Positions 34,094-42,668 of a DNA stretch of 64,000 bases are shown in pieces. This DNA comes from Myxococcota bacterium (lineage in GTDB: Bacteria; Myxococcota_A; Bradymonadia; UBA7976; UBA1532). How positions within the stretch are numbered: position 1 is the stretch's first letter; each line of letters opens with the position of its first letter. The stretch covers positions 1-64,000 of the forward strand of contig CAUJDF010000094.1 in NCBI GenBank assembly GCA_963169045.1. Reading direction: 5' to 3'. The position numbers and the translations under genes are program-made. Under the pieces are notes generated by a model. That model was given only the letters and a program-made list of their open reading frames with translations, was not told the origin of the DNA and ran no database searches.

Positions 34094-36313
34094 ATGCGCT
34101 GGCGCTGGACGGCCGTGCTCCTGCTGTGGAGCGTGCTCGGGGGGGTGGCGTGGGCGGCGCCGCGTCCGCTGTCGCAGCCGCATGCGCACCTCGACGACTC
34201 CGATCGGTGCAACTCGTGCCACGTGGCGTTCGGCGGCGTGCCGGCGGAGCGCTGCCTGGGCTGCCACCGCGACATCGACCAGCGCCTGCAGGCCCAGCGG
34301 GGCTTCCACGGCAAGGCCGCCCTGAACCTGCGCTGCAACGATTGCCATCGCGAGCACCTCGGCCGCCAACACGAGCTCACCCCGCTCGACCGCGCCACCT
34401 TCGACCACGACCAGACCGGTTGGCCGCTCCAGGGGGGGCACCGCGGCGTCGAGTGCCGGCGCTGTCACACGGCGAAGCGGCCCGGCACCGGCCGCGACAG
34501 CTACCTGAACCCCGAGAAGACGTGCCGGGGCTGCCATGGCGAGTACCACGGCACGCCCGCCGGCAAGGTCCGGCTCAACGAGTGCGACGCCTGCCACACG
34601 ACCTTCGAGTGGACGAAGCGCCAGGACCCGATGCGCTTCGACCACGAGCGCGAGACGCGCTTTCCCCGCACCGGCAAGCACCTGAAGGTCGAGTGCGAGA
34701 AGTGCCACCTCGACAAGAAGAGCTTCGGGCCCATCCAGGTGGCCGGCTGCGTCACGTGCCACCGCGACCCGCACCCGCCCGGCGCGTTCGGCGCGCGCAT
34801 CTGCGAGGAGTGCCACGTCACGCGCGACTTCAAGGACGTGGCGCTGTTCGACCACGGGAGCACGGGCTGGCCGCTCAAGGGGAAGCACCGAGAGCAGAAG
34901 TGCGCGGACTGCCACGAGTTTCCGCGCTGGAAGCCGCGCACGAGCGAGTGCGCCGGCTGCCACGAGGACGTGCATCGCGGTCAGTTCCGCGGCGTCTCGT
35001 GCGGCCGCTGCCACGAGGAGTCCTCGTGGACGAAGCTCTCGTTCGACCACGACGCGATGAGCCGCTTCCCGCTGAAGGGCCAGCACCGTAAGGTCGACTG
35101 CGGGAAGTGCCACAAGGACGGCCACTACAAGCCCATCGACCCCGCGTGCAAGAACTGCCATGCGGGCGCCAATCCCCACGGCACCACCTTTGGCGACACG
35201 CCGTGCTCCAACTGCCACGCGCCGACCGGCTGGCTCGACACGCGCTTCGACCACGGTGTCACCGGCTTTCCGCTCGCAGGCAAGCACGTCGAGCAGCCCT
35301 GCTTCCGCTGCCATCCCAATGGCACCGAGGTCGAGGACGACACCATCGCCGAGTGCGTCTTCTGCCACCGTGACGTGCACGCCGGGCAGTTCCAGGGCGC
35401 GTCGTGCGATCGTTGCCATGCCGGCTTCGAGCGGTGGCGCATCCCGTTCTTCGACCACACGCTGAGCCGCTTCCAGCTGGTGGGCAAGCACATCGAGGTG
35501 CGCTGCGAGGCCTGCCACAAGCAGGGCCACTACCGCCCCATCGACACCGCATGCGGGAACTGCCATCTCAACTTCCACGACGGGCAGTTCGCGAAGCCAT
35601 GCGACGAGTGCCACAGCCCCCACGGCTGGACGCTGGTCCAGTTCGACCACGACCGGCAGAGCGAGTTCGCGCTGTACGGGGAGCACCGCGGGCTGGACTG
35701 CAAGAAGTGCCACGTCGACAACGACTACAAGGGCCTCCCGTTCGACTGCGCCGGCTGCCACGTGGACGAGCACAAGGGCCGGCGCGGACCCGCCTGCGAT
35801 CGCTGCCACACGGCGGCCGACTGGTCGACGAACCAGGCGCGCAACCACGACTTCGGCGCCTTCACGCTCGGCGGGGTGCACGACCTCCTGGCCTGCGAGA
35901 CCTGCCACGGCCCCGAGCGGCGCCGGGAGCTCGCCGGCACCGGGCCGGAGTGCATCAACTGCCACCGCGACCCGCACTTCGGCAGCCTCGGCCCGCTGTG
36001 CCTCGACTGCCACACGCAGCAGCATTTCCTGCCGAGCACGTTCCTGCACGTCGAGACGGGCTTCCGGCTCTCGGGCGCCCACCGCTTCGTCGAGTGCCGC
36101 GACTGCCACCCCGGACGCGTCTACGGCGGCCTGCCGAGCACCTGCGACTTCTGCCACACCGACTCGTTCCAGCAGACGGCGGCACGGCCCGACTGCGACC
36201 ATACGCAGCACTGCCCGGGCGGCCTGGCGACGTGCCACACGTGCCACACGACGCAGGCGTTCGTGCCGGCGCGTCCCGGCACCAACTGCGGGCCGTGCGA
36301 GAGCAGCCGGTGA
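34094..36313 (+). CDS. Thirty-heme periplasmic c-type cytochrome built of triheme modules
   Basis: 739 aa. Signal peptide MRWRWTAVLLLWSVLGGVAWA, then 30 CXXCH motifs by direct count. After an opening set of three, nine modules of ~65-80 residues each start with a pattern like FDHxxTxFPLxGKHxxxxCxxCH and contain exactly three hemes, with conserved FDH and GKH histidines as likely distal ligands. This is the arrangement of fused cytochrome c7 domains, as in the Geobacter 12-heme GSU1996 nanowire. The last residues, CGPCESSR, look like a lost heme site. Predicted electron wire across the periplasm. It overlaps the beta-barrel gene as GTGA. Confidence 0.93.
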   Translation: MRWRWTAVLLLWSVLGGVAWAAPRPLSQPHAHLDDSDRCNSCHVAFGGVPAERCLGCHRDIDQRLQAQRGFHGKAALNLRCNDCHREHLGRQHELTPLDRATFDHDQTGWPLQGGHRGVECRRCHTAKRPGTGRDSYLNPEKTCRGCHGEYHGTPAGKVRLNECDACHTTFEWTKRQDPMRFDHERETRFPRTGKHLKVECEKCHLDKKSFGPIQVAGCVTCHRDPHPPGAFGARICEECHVTRDFKDVALFDHGSTGWPLKGKHREQKCADCHEFPRWKPRTSECAGCHEDVHRGQFRGVSCGRCHEESSWTKLSFDHDAMSRFPLKGQHRKVDCGKCHKDGHYKPIDPACKNCHAGANPHGTTFGDTPCSNCHAPTGWLDTRFDHGVTGFPLAGKHVEQPCFRCHPNGTEVEDDTIAECVFCHRDVHAGQFQGASCDRCHAGFERWRIPFFDHTLSRFQLVGKHIEVRCEACHKQGHYRPIDTACGNCHLNFHDGQFAKPCDECHSPHGWTLVQFDHDRQSEFALYGEHRGLDCKKCHVDNDYKGLPFDCAGCHVDEHKGRRGPACDRCHTAADWSTNQARNHDFGAFTLGGVHDLLACETCHGPERRRELAGTGPECINCHRDPHFGSLGPLCLDCHTQQHFLPSTFLHVETGFRLSGAHRFVECRDCHPGRVYGGLPSTCDFCHTDSFQQTAARPDCDHTQHCPGGLATCHTCHTTQAFVPARPGTNCGPCESSR

Positions 36314-37617
36314 AGCGGGCGCTCGTCGCGCTGCTGTTGGCGCTGCCGGCCCACGCCCGCGAGGCGGAGCTGGACGGGCGCATCTCCGTGCGCGGCCTGT
36401 ACTCGCGGGACACCGCCGGGGGCCCGGCGGTCGGCATGAGCTTCCTCGAGACCGACGCCCGGGCGGAGCGCCTCACCGACGGCGGCCTTCGGCTCGTGCT
36501 CGACGCGACGTTCCTGCTCGACATCACCGAGGCGAACGAAAGGCGCTTCGGGCGCACCGAGTCGCTGGACCAGGTGCGTCAGCTCTACGCCGAGCAGCCG
36601 GACCTGCTGCACGGGCTGGACGTGAGCCTCGGACGCAAGCTCGTGCTCGAGGCGGGCCACGGCTGGGTCGACGGCGTGGATCTCGCGCTGCGTTTCGACG
36701 AGCGACGGGCGACGCTGGGCGCCTACGGGGGCCTCTCACCGGACCGATTCGACTACGCGCTCACCACGGACTACCAGGCGGCGGGGGTGTACGGGACGCT
36801 CCATCGTGAAGGCTTCGACGGGGCGCTGGCCTTCAATACGGTGCTCTTCCAGGGCGCGCTCGACCGCCAGTGGGCCTTCAACCGCCTGCACTACCGGATT
36901 GCGCCGGGTTTGTTCGTCGCCAGCTACCTCGTCGTGGACTTCATCGAGATGCCCGCGGTGACGACACTGCTTGCGAGCGTCGATTACACGCCGGTACCGC
37001 CGCTCAACATATCCCTGAACTTCAGCCGCTACGCCGTCGAGCAGTATCGCAATACCACCATCTATCATGACGTCGTCGAGCCGAATCAGGCCCTCCTCAT
37101 CGGTGATGAGGTGCTGGACCTGGTCTACAACCGGGTGCGTCTGTCTGCTTCCGTCCGCTTCTGGGGCCACTACTACCACTATCAGACCGTCGAGCTCAAA
37201 GCGCGGACCCAGGACGATCGCGAGGCCTGGCTCTACACCCTGGGTGTGCGTGATGAGGACTTCCTCGGGTTCGGGACGCTCGTGGACCTGAGCGCGTCCT
37301 TCCGCAACAACTTCCAATCGGACTCGTACCTGGTTGCGCTGAACGTGGATCACGACCTCGGCGGTGCCTTCAGCGTGGAGGGGCGGGCGATCTGGTACGA
37401 CGGTCGCACCATCGGGCGCACGACCGACCGTGGGCGCATCTTCGACGAAGCGCAGCGGATCGTGCTGGTGGGAGGGGCGCTCTACTGGCGGCCGCTGAAG
37501 GCCCACCAGTTCGACGTGGACTACGACGGGGTGCTCGAGACCGAGCTGCAGGACGTGCGGAACGAAGACAGCCTGTTCATCCACACGTTCATGGGGCGAT
37601 ACAGCCTGCTCTTCTGA
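36310..37617 (+). CDS. Outer-membrane beta-barrel protein coupled to the 30-heme cytochrome
   Basis: 435 aa. GTG start gives a short signal (VKRALVALLLALPAHA). The rest alternates hydrophobic and polar residues with many aromatic girdles (RVRLSASVRFWGHYYHYQTV, FQSDSYLVALNVDHDLGGAF) and ends in ...RYSLLF, a C-terminal Phe typical of barrel insertion. No known porin family recognised. The 4-nt overlap with the cytochrome gene implies matched synthesis, as expected for a porin-cytochrome conduit. Base composition dips towards AT in 36800-37300, compared with neighbours. It ends 3 nt before the convergent frr gene. Confidence 0.82.
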   Translation: MKRALVALLLALPAHAREAELDGRISVRGLYSRDTAGGPAVGMSFLETDARAERLTDGGLRLVLDATFLLDITEANERRFGRTESLDQVRQLYAEQPDLLHGLDVSLGRKLVLEAGHGWVDGVDLALRFDERRATLGAYGGLSPDRFDYALTTDYQAAGVYGTLHREGFDGALAFNTVLFQGALDRQWAFNRLHYRIAPGLFVASYLVVDFIEMPAVTTLLASVDYTPVPPLNISLNFSRYAVEQYRNTTIYHDVVEPNQALLIGDEVLDLVYNRVRLSASVRFWGHYYHYQTVELKARTQDDREAWLYTLGVRDEDFLGFGTLVDLSASFRNNFQSDSYLVALNVDHDLGGAFSVEGRAIWYDGRTIGRTTDRGRIFDEAQRIVLVGGALYWRPLKAHQFDVDYDGVLETELQDVRNEDSLFIHTFMGRYSLLF

Positions 37618-37620
37618 GGA

Positions 37621-38178
37621 TCAGACCTCGAGCAGCTCCTTCTCTTTCTCACCGATGATCGTGTCGACCTTGCCGATGGCCGTGTCGGTGCGCGTCTGCA
37701 CCTCCTTCAGGGCCTTGTTCAGGTCGTCCTCGGTGATGTCGCCGTCCTTCTCCGCGTCCTTCAGCATCGTGTTCGCGTCGCGGCGGTGGTTGCGGATGGC
37801 GACCTTCGTCTCCTCGCCGTAGGCGCGGACCTGCTTGACGAGATCACGGCGGCGCTCTTCGGTCAGCGGCGGGATCGACAGGCGGATCATGTTGCCGTCG
37901 TTCGCCGGGTTGAGGTTGAGATCGGACCCGAGGATGGCGCGCTCGATGTCCTTGAGCACCGAGGTGTCCCACGGCTTGATCGTGATGAGACGCGCCTCGG
38001 GCGCCTGGACGTTCGCCACCTGGTTCAGCGGCGTCGGCTGGCCGTAGTAATTGACGCGGATGCCATCGAGCAGATGGACGTTGGCGCGACCGGTGCGGAC
38101 GCGGATCAGGTCGCGCCGCAGCGATTCGAAGGCCTTGTCGAAGCTGCCGTTCAGGTCTTGAAGGATATCGTTGATCAT
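37621..38178 (-). CDS. frr: Ribosome recycling factor
   Basis: 185 aa. Splits post-termination ribosomes with EF-G. Diagnostic blocks: SLRRDLIRVRTGRANVHLLD, VNYYGQPTPLNQVANVQAPE, IKPWDTSVLKDIERAI and the C-terminal long helices (EKDGDITEDDLNKALKEVQ). ATG 38178 follows GAGAGG. Last gene of the rpsB-tsf-pyrH-frr unit. Confidence 0.98.
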   Translation of the reverse strand: MINDILQDLNGSFDKAFESLRRDLIRVRTGRANVHLLDGIRVNYYGQPTPLNQVANVQAPEARLITIKPWDTSVLKDIERAILGSDLNLNPANDGNMIRLSIPPLTEERRRDLVKQVRAYGEETKVAIRNHRRDANTMLKDAEKDGDITEDDLNKALKEVQTRTDTAIGKVDTIIGEKEKELLEV

Positions 38179-38244
38179 CGAGCGCCTCTCACCGACTGAG
38201 CGAGGCGCAAAATAGCACACCACCCGGGGCGGGCCAATCGACGA

Positions 38245-38982
38245 TCAGGCGGCGGCGCGGACGACCGATCCGATGTGCTCGCCGCGGGCGGCGCGCACGA
38301 TGTTGCCCGGCTCGAACAGATTGAAGACGAGGATGGGGAGGGCGTGCTCGCGGCAGAGGCTGATGGCCGTCGCGTCCATCACCTTGAGGTTGCGCGCGAG
38401 ACACTCGTCGTAGGTGATCGATTCGAACTTGCGCGCTTCGGGGTTCTTCTTGGGATCGGAGTCGTACAGACCGTCGACCTTGGTGGCCTTCATCAGCACG
38501 CCGGCCCCGATCTCCATCGCCCGCAGCGCCGCGGCGGTGTCGGTCGTGAAGTAGGGGTTGCCGGTGCCGGCCGCGAAGACCACGATGCGCCCCTTCTCGA
38601 GGTGCCGGATGGCCCGCCGACGGATGAACGGCTCGGCGACGCGCGGCATCTCGATGCCGCTCATCACGCGCGTCTTGAGGCCGGACTTCTCGAAGCCGTC
38701 CTGGATCGCCAGCGCGTTGATGACCGTCGCCAGCATGCCCATGTAGTCGGCGCTGGTGCGGTCCATGCCGCGGGCGGCGCCGGCGACACCGCGGAAGATG
38801 TTGCCGCCGCCGATGACGACGGCGACCTCGATGCCCATGCGGGCGCACTCGGCCACCTCACCGGCGATGCGGGTGACGACCTCGGGGTCGACCCCGTACT
38901 GGCCGTCGCCCATGAGCGCCTCGCCCGAGAGCTTCAGGACGATGCGCTGGTAGGGGAGGGCGCTCGCGGCCGGCTCGGTCAT
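38245..38982 (-). CDS. pyrH: UMP kinase
   Basis: 245 aa. Phosphorylates UMP to UDP, hexameric amino-acid-kinase fold. Shows [24 protein letters not shown], the [17 protein letters not shown] nucleotide-site block and [16 protein letters not shown]. It lies between tsf (10 nt away) and frr, the common bacterial order. Confidence 0.98.
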   Translation of the reverse strand: MTEPAASALPYQRIVLKLSGEALMGDGQYGVDPEVVTRIAGEVAECARMGIEVAVVIGGGNIFRGVAGAARGMDRTSADYMGMLATVINALAIQDGFEKSGLKTRVMSGIEMPRVAEPFIRRRAIRHLEKGRIVVFAAGTGNPYFTTDTAAALRAMEIGAGVLMKATKVDGLYDSDPKKNPEARKFESITYDECLARNLKVMDATAISLCREHALPILVFNLFEPGNIVRAARGEHIGSVVRAAA

Positions 38983-38992
38983 CGGTGCCGCC

Positions 38993-39646
38993 TCAGCCCT
39001 TCGCCGCCGCAGCGACCTCGGCGGCGAAGTCGCCCTTCTCCGCTTTCTCGATGCCCTCGCCCAGCTCGAACCGCGTGAAGCGGCGAACCTTGATGTTCTC
39101 TTTGATCTGGGCGGCGACCTCGGTGACGTACTGGCCGACGGTCTTGTCGGGGTCCTTCACGAAGGGCTGGTCGACGAGGCAGATCTCCTTCTTCCACTTG
39201 GCGAGCTTGCCCTCGATCATCTTTTCGACGATGTGGGCCGGCTTGCCGGAGCTCTCGCTCTGCGAGAGGAAGATGGACTTCTGCTCGTCGATCTTCGCCT
39301 GGGGGATCTGGCTCTCGTCGAGGTAGGCCGGGTTGCTCGCCGCGACGTGCATGGCCACGTCCTTCACGAGCTGCTGGAACAGCTCGCTGCGGGCCGAGAA
39401 GTCGGTCTCGCTGTTGACCTCGACGAGCACACCGATGCGGCCCATGTGGACGTAGGCGCCGATGGCACCTTCAGACGCGACGCGCGCCGCGCGCTTCGCG
39501 GTGGCGGCGAGGCCCATCTTCTGGAGGGTGACGACGGCCTTCTCCATGTCGCCGTCAGTCTCGGTGAGGGCCTTCTTGCACTCCATCATGCCGGCGCCGG
39601 TCCGCGAACGGAGCTCGGACACCATCGCAGCCGTGATAGTCGCCAT
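38993..39646 (-). CDS. tsf: Elongation factor Ts
   Basis: 217 aa, the short form of EF-Ts lacking part of the long enterobacterial version. It exchanges GDP for GTP on EF-Tu. Recognised by [20 protein letters not shown], the signature [20 protein letters not shown] and the [10 protein letters not shown] end region. GGAGAG ribosome site ahead of ATG 39646. Cotranscribed with rpsB 40 nt upstream. Confidence 0.97.
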   Translation of the reverse strand: MATITAAMVSELRSRTGAGMMECKKALTETDGDMEKAVVTLQKMGLAATAKRAARVASEGAIGAYVHMGRIGVLVEVNSETDFSARSELFQQLVKDVAMHVAASNPAYLDESQIPQAKIDEQKSIFLSQSESSGKPAHIVEKMIEGKLAKWKKEICLVDQPFVKDPDKTVGQYVTEVAAQIKENIKVRRFTRFELGEGIEKAEKGDFAAEVAAAAKG

Positions 39647-39686
39647 CTCGTCTCTCCTCGGTTCGTGGTCGATGCCGGCGCGGGGC

Positions 39687-40550
39687 TCAGCGATCCTCGG
39701 CGGTCTCTTCGTCGGCCTCGTCGGCCGCCATGTCGGGGGAGGCGCTCGCTTCGGGCGTCGGCATCTGCATGCCGGCCGTCTTGAAGGCGACCTCGGGACC
39801 GCCCTCCTGGGTCATGCCGCCCAGATCCATCGAGGCGCGCGCGCCCTCGCCGGTGAAGCGCTCGTTGTGGCGCATCTTCCCCTCGATGACCGCGTCGGCG
39901 ATCTTCGCGGTGAAGAGCTCGATCGAGCGGATCGCGTCGTCGTTGCCCGGGATCGGAAAGTCGATGCCGTCGGGGTCGCTGTTGGTGTCGACCACAGCGA
40001 TGATCTTGATGCCGAGCTTGTGGGCCTCGGAGACGGCGATGTGCTCTTTGATGGTGTCGATGATGAAGATGGCCCCGGGCAGGTGGTCCATGTTCTTGAT
40101 GCCGCCCAGGTTGGCCTCGAGCTTCTCGCGCTCGCGGTGGAGCTTGAGCACCTCCTTCTTGGGGAGGTGATCGGCCGTGCCGTCGGTGAGCATGCGCTCG
40201 ATGGTGCGCAGGCGGTCGATCGAGCCCTTGATGGTGCGGAAGTTCGTCAGCGTGCCGCCGAGCCAGCGGTTCGAGACGTTGTACATGCCGCAGCGGGCCG
40301 ACTCGCGACGGACGACCTCCTGGGCCTGCTTCTTCGTGGCGACGAAGAGGAGCGACTCGCCGCGCGCGACCATCGACGAGACGTAGTTGTACGCCGCGTC
40401 GAACATCGGGACGGTCTTCTGCAGGTCGAGGATGTAGATGCCGTTGCGCTCGCCATAGATGTACTGGCGCATCTTGGGGTTCCAACGGCGCGTCTGGTGG
40501 CCGAAGTGAACGCCCGCCTCGAGGAGCTCGCGAATGCCGATGATGGCCAT
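39687..40550 (-). CDS. rpsB: Ribosomal protein S2
   Basis: 287 aa. Family blocks [58 protein letters not shown] and [21 protein letters not shown]. The C-terminal ~40 residues are an acidic extension ([11 protein letters not shown]) not needed for the core. ATG 40550 has AGGAGAAG upstream, which sets the start although the frame stays open for ~70 codons more. Confidence 0.98.
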   Translation of the reverse strand: MAIIGIRELLEAGVHFGHQTRRWNPKMRQYIYGERNGIYILDLQKTVPMFDAAYNYVSSMVARGESLLFVATKKQAQEVVRRESARCGMYNVSNRWLGGTLTNFRTIKGSIDRLRTIERMLTDGTADHLPKKEVLKLHREREKLEANLGGIKNMDHLPGAIFIIDTIKEHIAVSEAHKLGIKIIAVVDTNSDPDGIDFPIPGNDDAIRSIELFTAKIADAVIEGKMRHNERFTGEGARASMDLGGMTQEGGPEVAFKTAGMQMPTPEASASPDMAADEADEETAEDR

Positions 40551-40666
40551 GACTTCTCCTTGCGTTGTGGCCGCCGCGGTCGATCTGCACCCTGCACCAC
40601 CCCCGGTTCGTGCCGGAGGACGCAGGTGAGGGCTCCCGACCGCGTGTGGGATACCGGGAGCGCGGC

Positions 40667-40695
40667 CTTGTACCAGAGCCCGGGGCCCGAAGCAA
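40667..40695 (-). promoter_or_regulatory. rpsB-tsf-pyrH-frr promoter
   Basis: Minus strand TTGCTT (40695-40690), 17-nt spacer, TACAAG (40672-40667), followed by the GC-rich discriminator GCCGCGC expected for growth-rate-controlled ribosomal genes. The leader of ~110 nt could hold an S2 autoregulatory site; I cannot identify one. Confidence 0.6.
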
Positions 40696-40712
40696 GCCTC
40701 CGGTCGCGGTGA

Positions 40713-40741
40713 TTGACTCGTCCGGGACCCGCCGGTAGGCT
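40713..40741 (+). promoter_or_regulatory. gshA promoter
   Basis: TTGACT (40713-40718), 17-nt spacer, TAGGCT (40736-40741), about 40 nt before ATG 40781 and divergent from the rpsB promoter. Confidence 0.55.
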
Positions 40742-40780
40742 CCGCGGCACCCCGGTCCCTGCCCACGAGAGCGAGCGCTG

Positions 40781-42112
40781 ATGAGCTCCGTCGTTGCCGT
40801 CGACGCGACCCCGATCGAGGACGAGGCGCAGCTCGTCGCCTTCATGGCCGCCGGCGCGCGTCCGTCCGAGCGCTGGGTCGTCGGTACCGAGCATGAGAAG
40901 CTCGGCTGGTGGCCCGACCTGGCGGCGCGACCGACCTACGAGGGACCGCGGGGCATCGGCGTACTGCTCGAGCGTCTCGCGACGAGGTACGGCTGGGACG
41001 TCGTCGCGGAGGGCGACGCCATCGTCGCGCTGACCCGGCGGCAGGCCTCGGTCACGCTCGAGCCGGGCGGCCAACTCGAGCTGTCCGGCGCGCCGCTGTC
41101 TTCGCTGATCGACGCCGAGGCCGAGCTCGACGGACACCTCGCCGAGGTGGCCGACGTCAGCGCCGAGCTGGGCATCACGTGGAGCGGCCTCGGGTACTCG
41201 CCGCAGGGCACCCCCGACACGTCGCCGCGGATGCCGAAGGCGCGCTACGGCATCATGCGACGCTACCTGCCCACACGCGGGCGGCTGGCGCTGCACATGA
41301 TGCACATGACCTGCACCGTGCAGGCGAACTACGACTTCGGCAGCGCCGAAGACGCCATGGCGAAGTTCCGCACGGGCATGGTGCTCCAGCCGATCGTCGC
41401 CGCGCTCTATGCCAACTCGACGGTCGTCGAAGGCGCGCTGTCGCCGTTCCATACGTTCCGCACGGCGGTATGGGAGGAGGTCGACCCCGACCGCTGCCGT
41501 GTGCCGGCGCGACTGCTCGACCCCGACTCGACGCTGTCCGACTACGTCCGCTGGGCGCTCGACGTGCCGATGTTCTTCATCCACCGCGACGGGCGGTACG
41601 TCGACTGCGCCGGACTGCCATTCCGCCGGTTCCTCGAAGAGGGCTTCCAGGGCCATCGCGCGAACATCGGCGACTTCGCGCTGCATCTGTCGACGCTGTT
41701 TCCCGACGTGCGTCTGAAGCAGCACCTCGAGGTCCGCGGCGCCGACATGGGATCCCGGGCTTACGTGCTGGCGCTGCCGGCGCTCTTCAAGGGCCTGTTC
41801 TACGACGCGTCGTCGTTCGCCGAGTGCACGTCGCTCGTCGCGTCGATCACGTACGACCAGTACCGCGCGCTGCGGCACGACGTGGCCCGAGACGGGCTCG
41901 CCGCGAGCGTCGGCGGTCTGCCGGTGACCGAGCTGCTGCGGGAGATTCTGAGGTTGTCCCGGGCCGGCCTGTCGCGGCTGGAGCCGGCGGCGCTGCGTCA
42001 CCTCGACGTGCTCGACGCCGACCTGGCCGAACGAAAGTCCCCGGCCGACCGCACACGCGAAGGGTGGAACGGCGACGCGGCGGCGCTGCTCGCGGCGAAC
42101 CGAATCGTCTGA
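40781..42112 (+). CDS. gshA: Glutamate-cysteine ligase (GCS2 family)
   Basis: 443 aa. Joins Glu and Cys to gamma-glutamylcysteine, first step of glutathione (or ergothioneine-type) synthesis. Of the plant/alphaproteobacterial GCS2 type: [51 protein letters not shown] and [12 protein letters not shown] are visible. No gshB is adjacent. Starts 39 nt after its proposed -10. Confidence 0.93.
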   Translation: MSSVVAVDATPIEDEAQLVAFMAAGARPSERWVVGTEHEKLGWWPDLAARPTYEGPRGIGVLLERLATRYGWDVVAEGDAIVALTRRQASVTLEPGGQLELSGAPLSSLIDAEAELDGHLAEVADVSAELGITWSGLGYSPQGTPDTSPRMPKARYGIMRRYLPTRGRLALHMMHMTCTVQANYDFGSAEDAMAKFRTGMVLQPIVAALYANSTVVEGALSPFHTFRTAVWEEVDPDRCRVPARLLDPDSTLSDYVRWALDVPMFFIHRDGRYVDCAGLPFRRFLEEGFQGHRANIGDFALHLSTLFPDVRLKQHLEVRGADMGSRAYVLALPALFKGLFYDASSFAECTSLVASITYDQYRALRHDVARDGLAASVGGLPVTELLREILRLSRAGLSRLEPAALRHLDVLDADLAERKSPADRTREGWNGDAAALLAANRIV

Positions 42113-42120
42113 AGTTTCCG

Positions 42121-42645
42121 CTACTTACGGAAGAGCTTCTTGACGCTGGACAGCAGGCCGCTGTCGCGGCCGGCAGTGCGATCCGTCTCGTCGACGGGCG
42201 GCGCCGCGGGCTCCTCGTCGGCGCCGAGTTCGCCCAGCTCCTCGGCGAGCGCGAGCTCGTCGGCGACGGGCGGAGCGGTCAGCGCGCCGGTGTTGACGAT
42301 GGCGATGTCCTCGAAGTCGGCGGGCGGCTCGGCGTCGGGCGCGTCCCAGGCCGTCTCGATGGGCACCTCGAGCGCGTCGCCCTCGGCGACGGCGGGCGCG
42401 GCTTCGCCCGTCCCGCCGTCAAAGGCAAGCTCGGCGACGGGGGCGTCGTGCGCCGGGAGATCGACGAATCCGCCGCCCGCGTCGTCGGAGGGCGCCGCGT
42501 CGCCACAGAGGAGCGTCTCGAGGCGGGCCTGCGCCTCGGCGAACGAGAAGGGGGCTCTCTGCAGCCGCGTCACCCGGGCCGGACCGGCTTCGGCCACCAG
42601 CATCATCAGCTTCGCATTCAGCGCCTCGGGTGACCTGCGTGTCAT
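42121..42645 (-). CDS. Hypothetical acidic protein
   Basis: 174 aa, no family recognised. A short basic N-terminus (MTRRSPEALNAKLMMLVAEA) with a possible helical domain to ~45 is followed by a long Asp/Glu/Ala/Pro-rich, probably disordered region, closing with a basic tail (SGLLSSVKKLFRK). No signal peptide. A GAGAGGCAGG site precedes the ATG. Lies 23 nt downstream of the outer-membrane protein gene on the same strand, so probably the last gene of the pilT unit. Confidence 0.6.
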   Translation of the reverse strand: MTRRSPEALNAKLMMLVAEAGPARVTRLQRAPFSFAEAQARLETLLCGDAAPSDDAGGGFVDLPAHDAPVAELAFDGGTGEAAPAVAEGDALEVPIETAWDAPDAEPPADFEDIAIVNTGALTAPPVADELALAEELGELGADEEPAAPPVDETDRTAGRDSGLLSSVKKLFRK

Positions 42646-42668
42646 CCGCCTGCCTCTCGCGCGCCGGA

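Noticed and set aside
36294-36313. A 31st heme at the end of the large cytochrome
   Set aside because: The sequence is CGPCESSR, lacking the His; scored as a decayed site.
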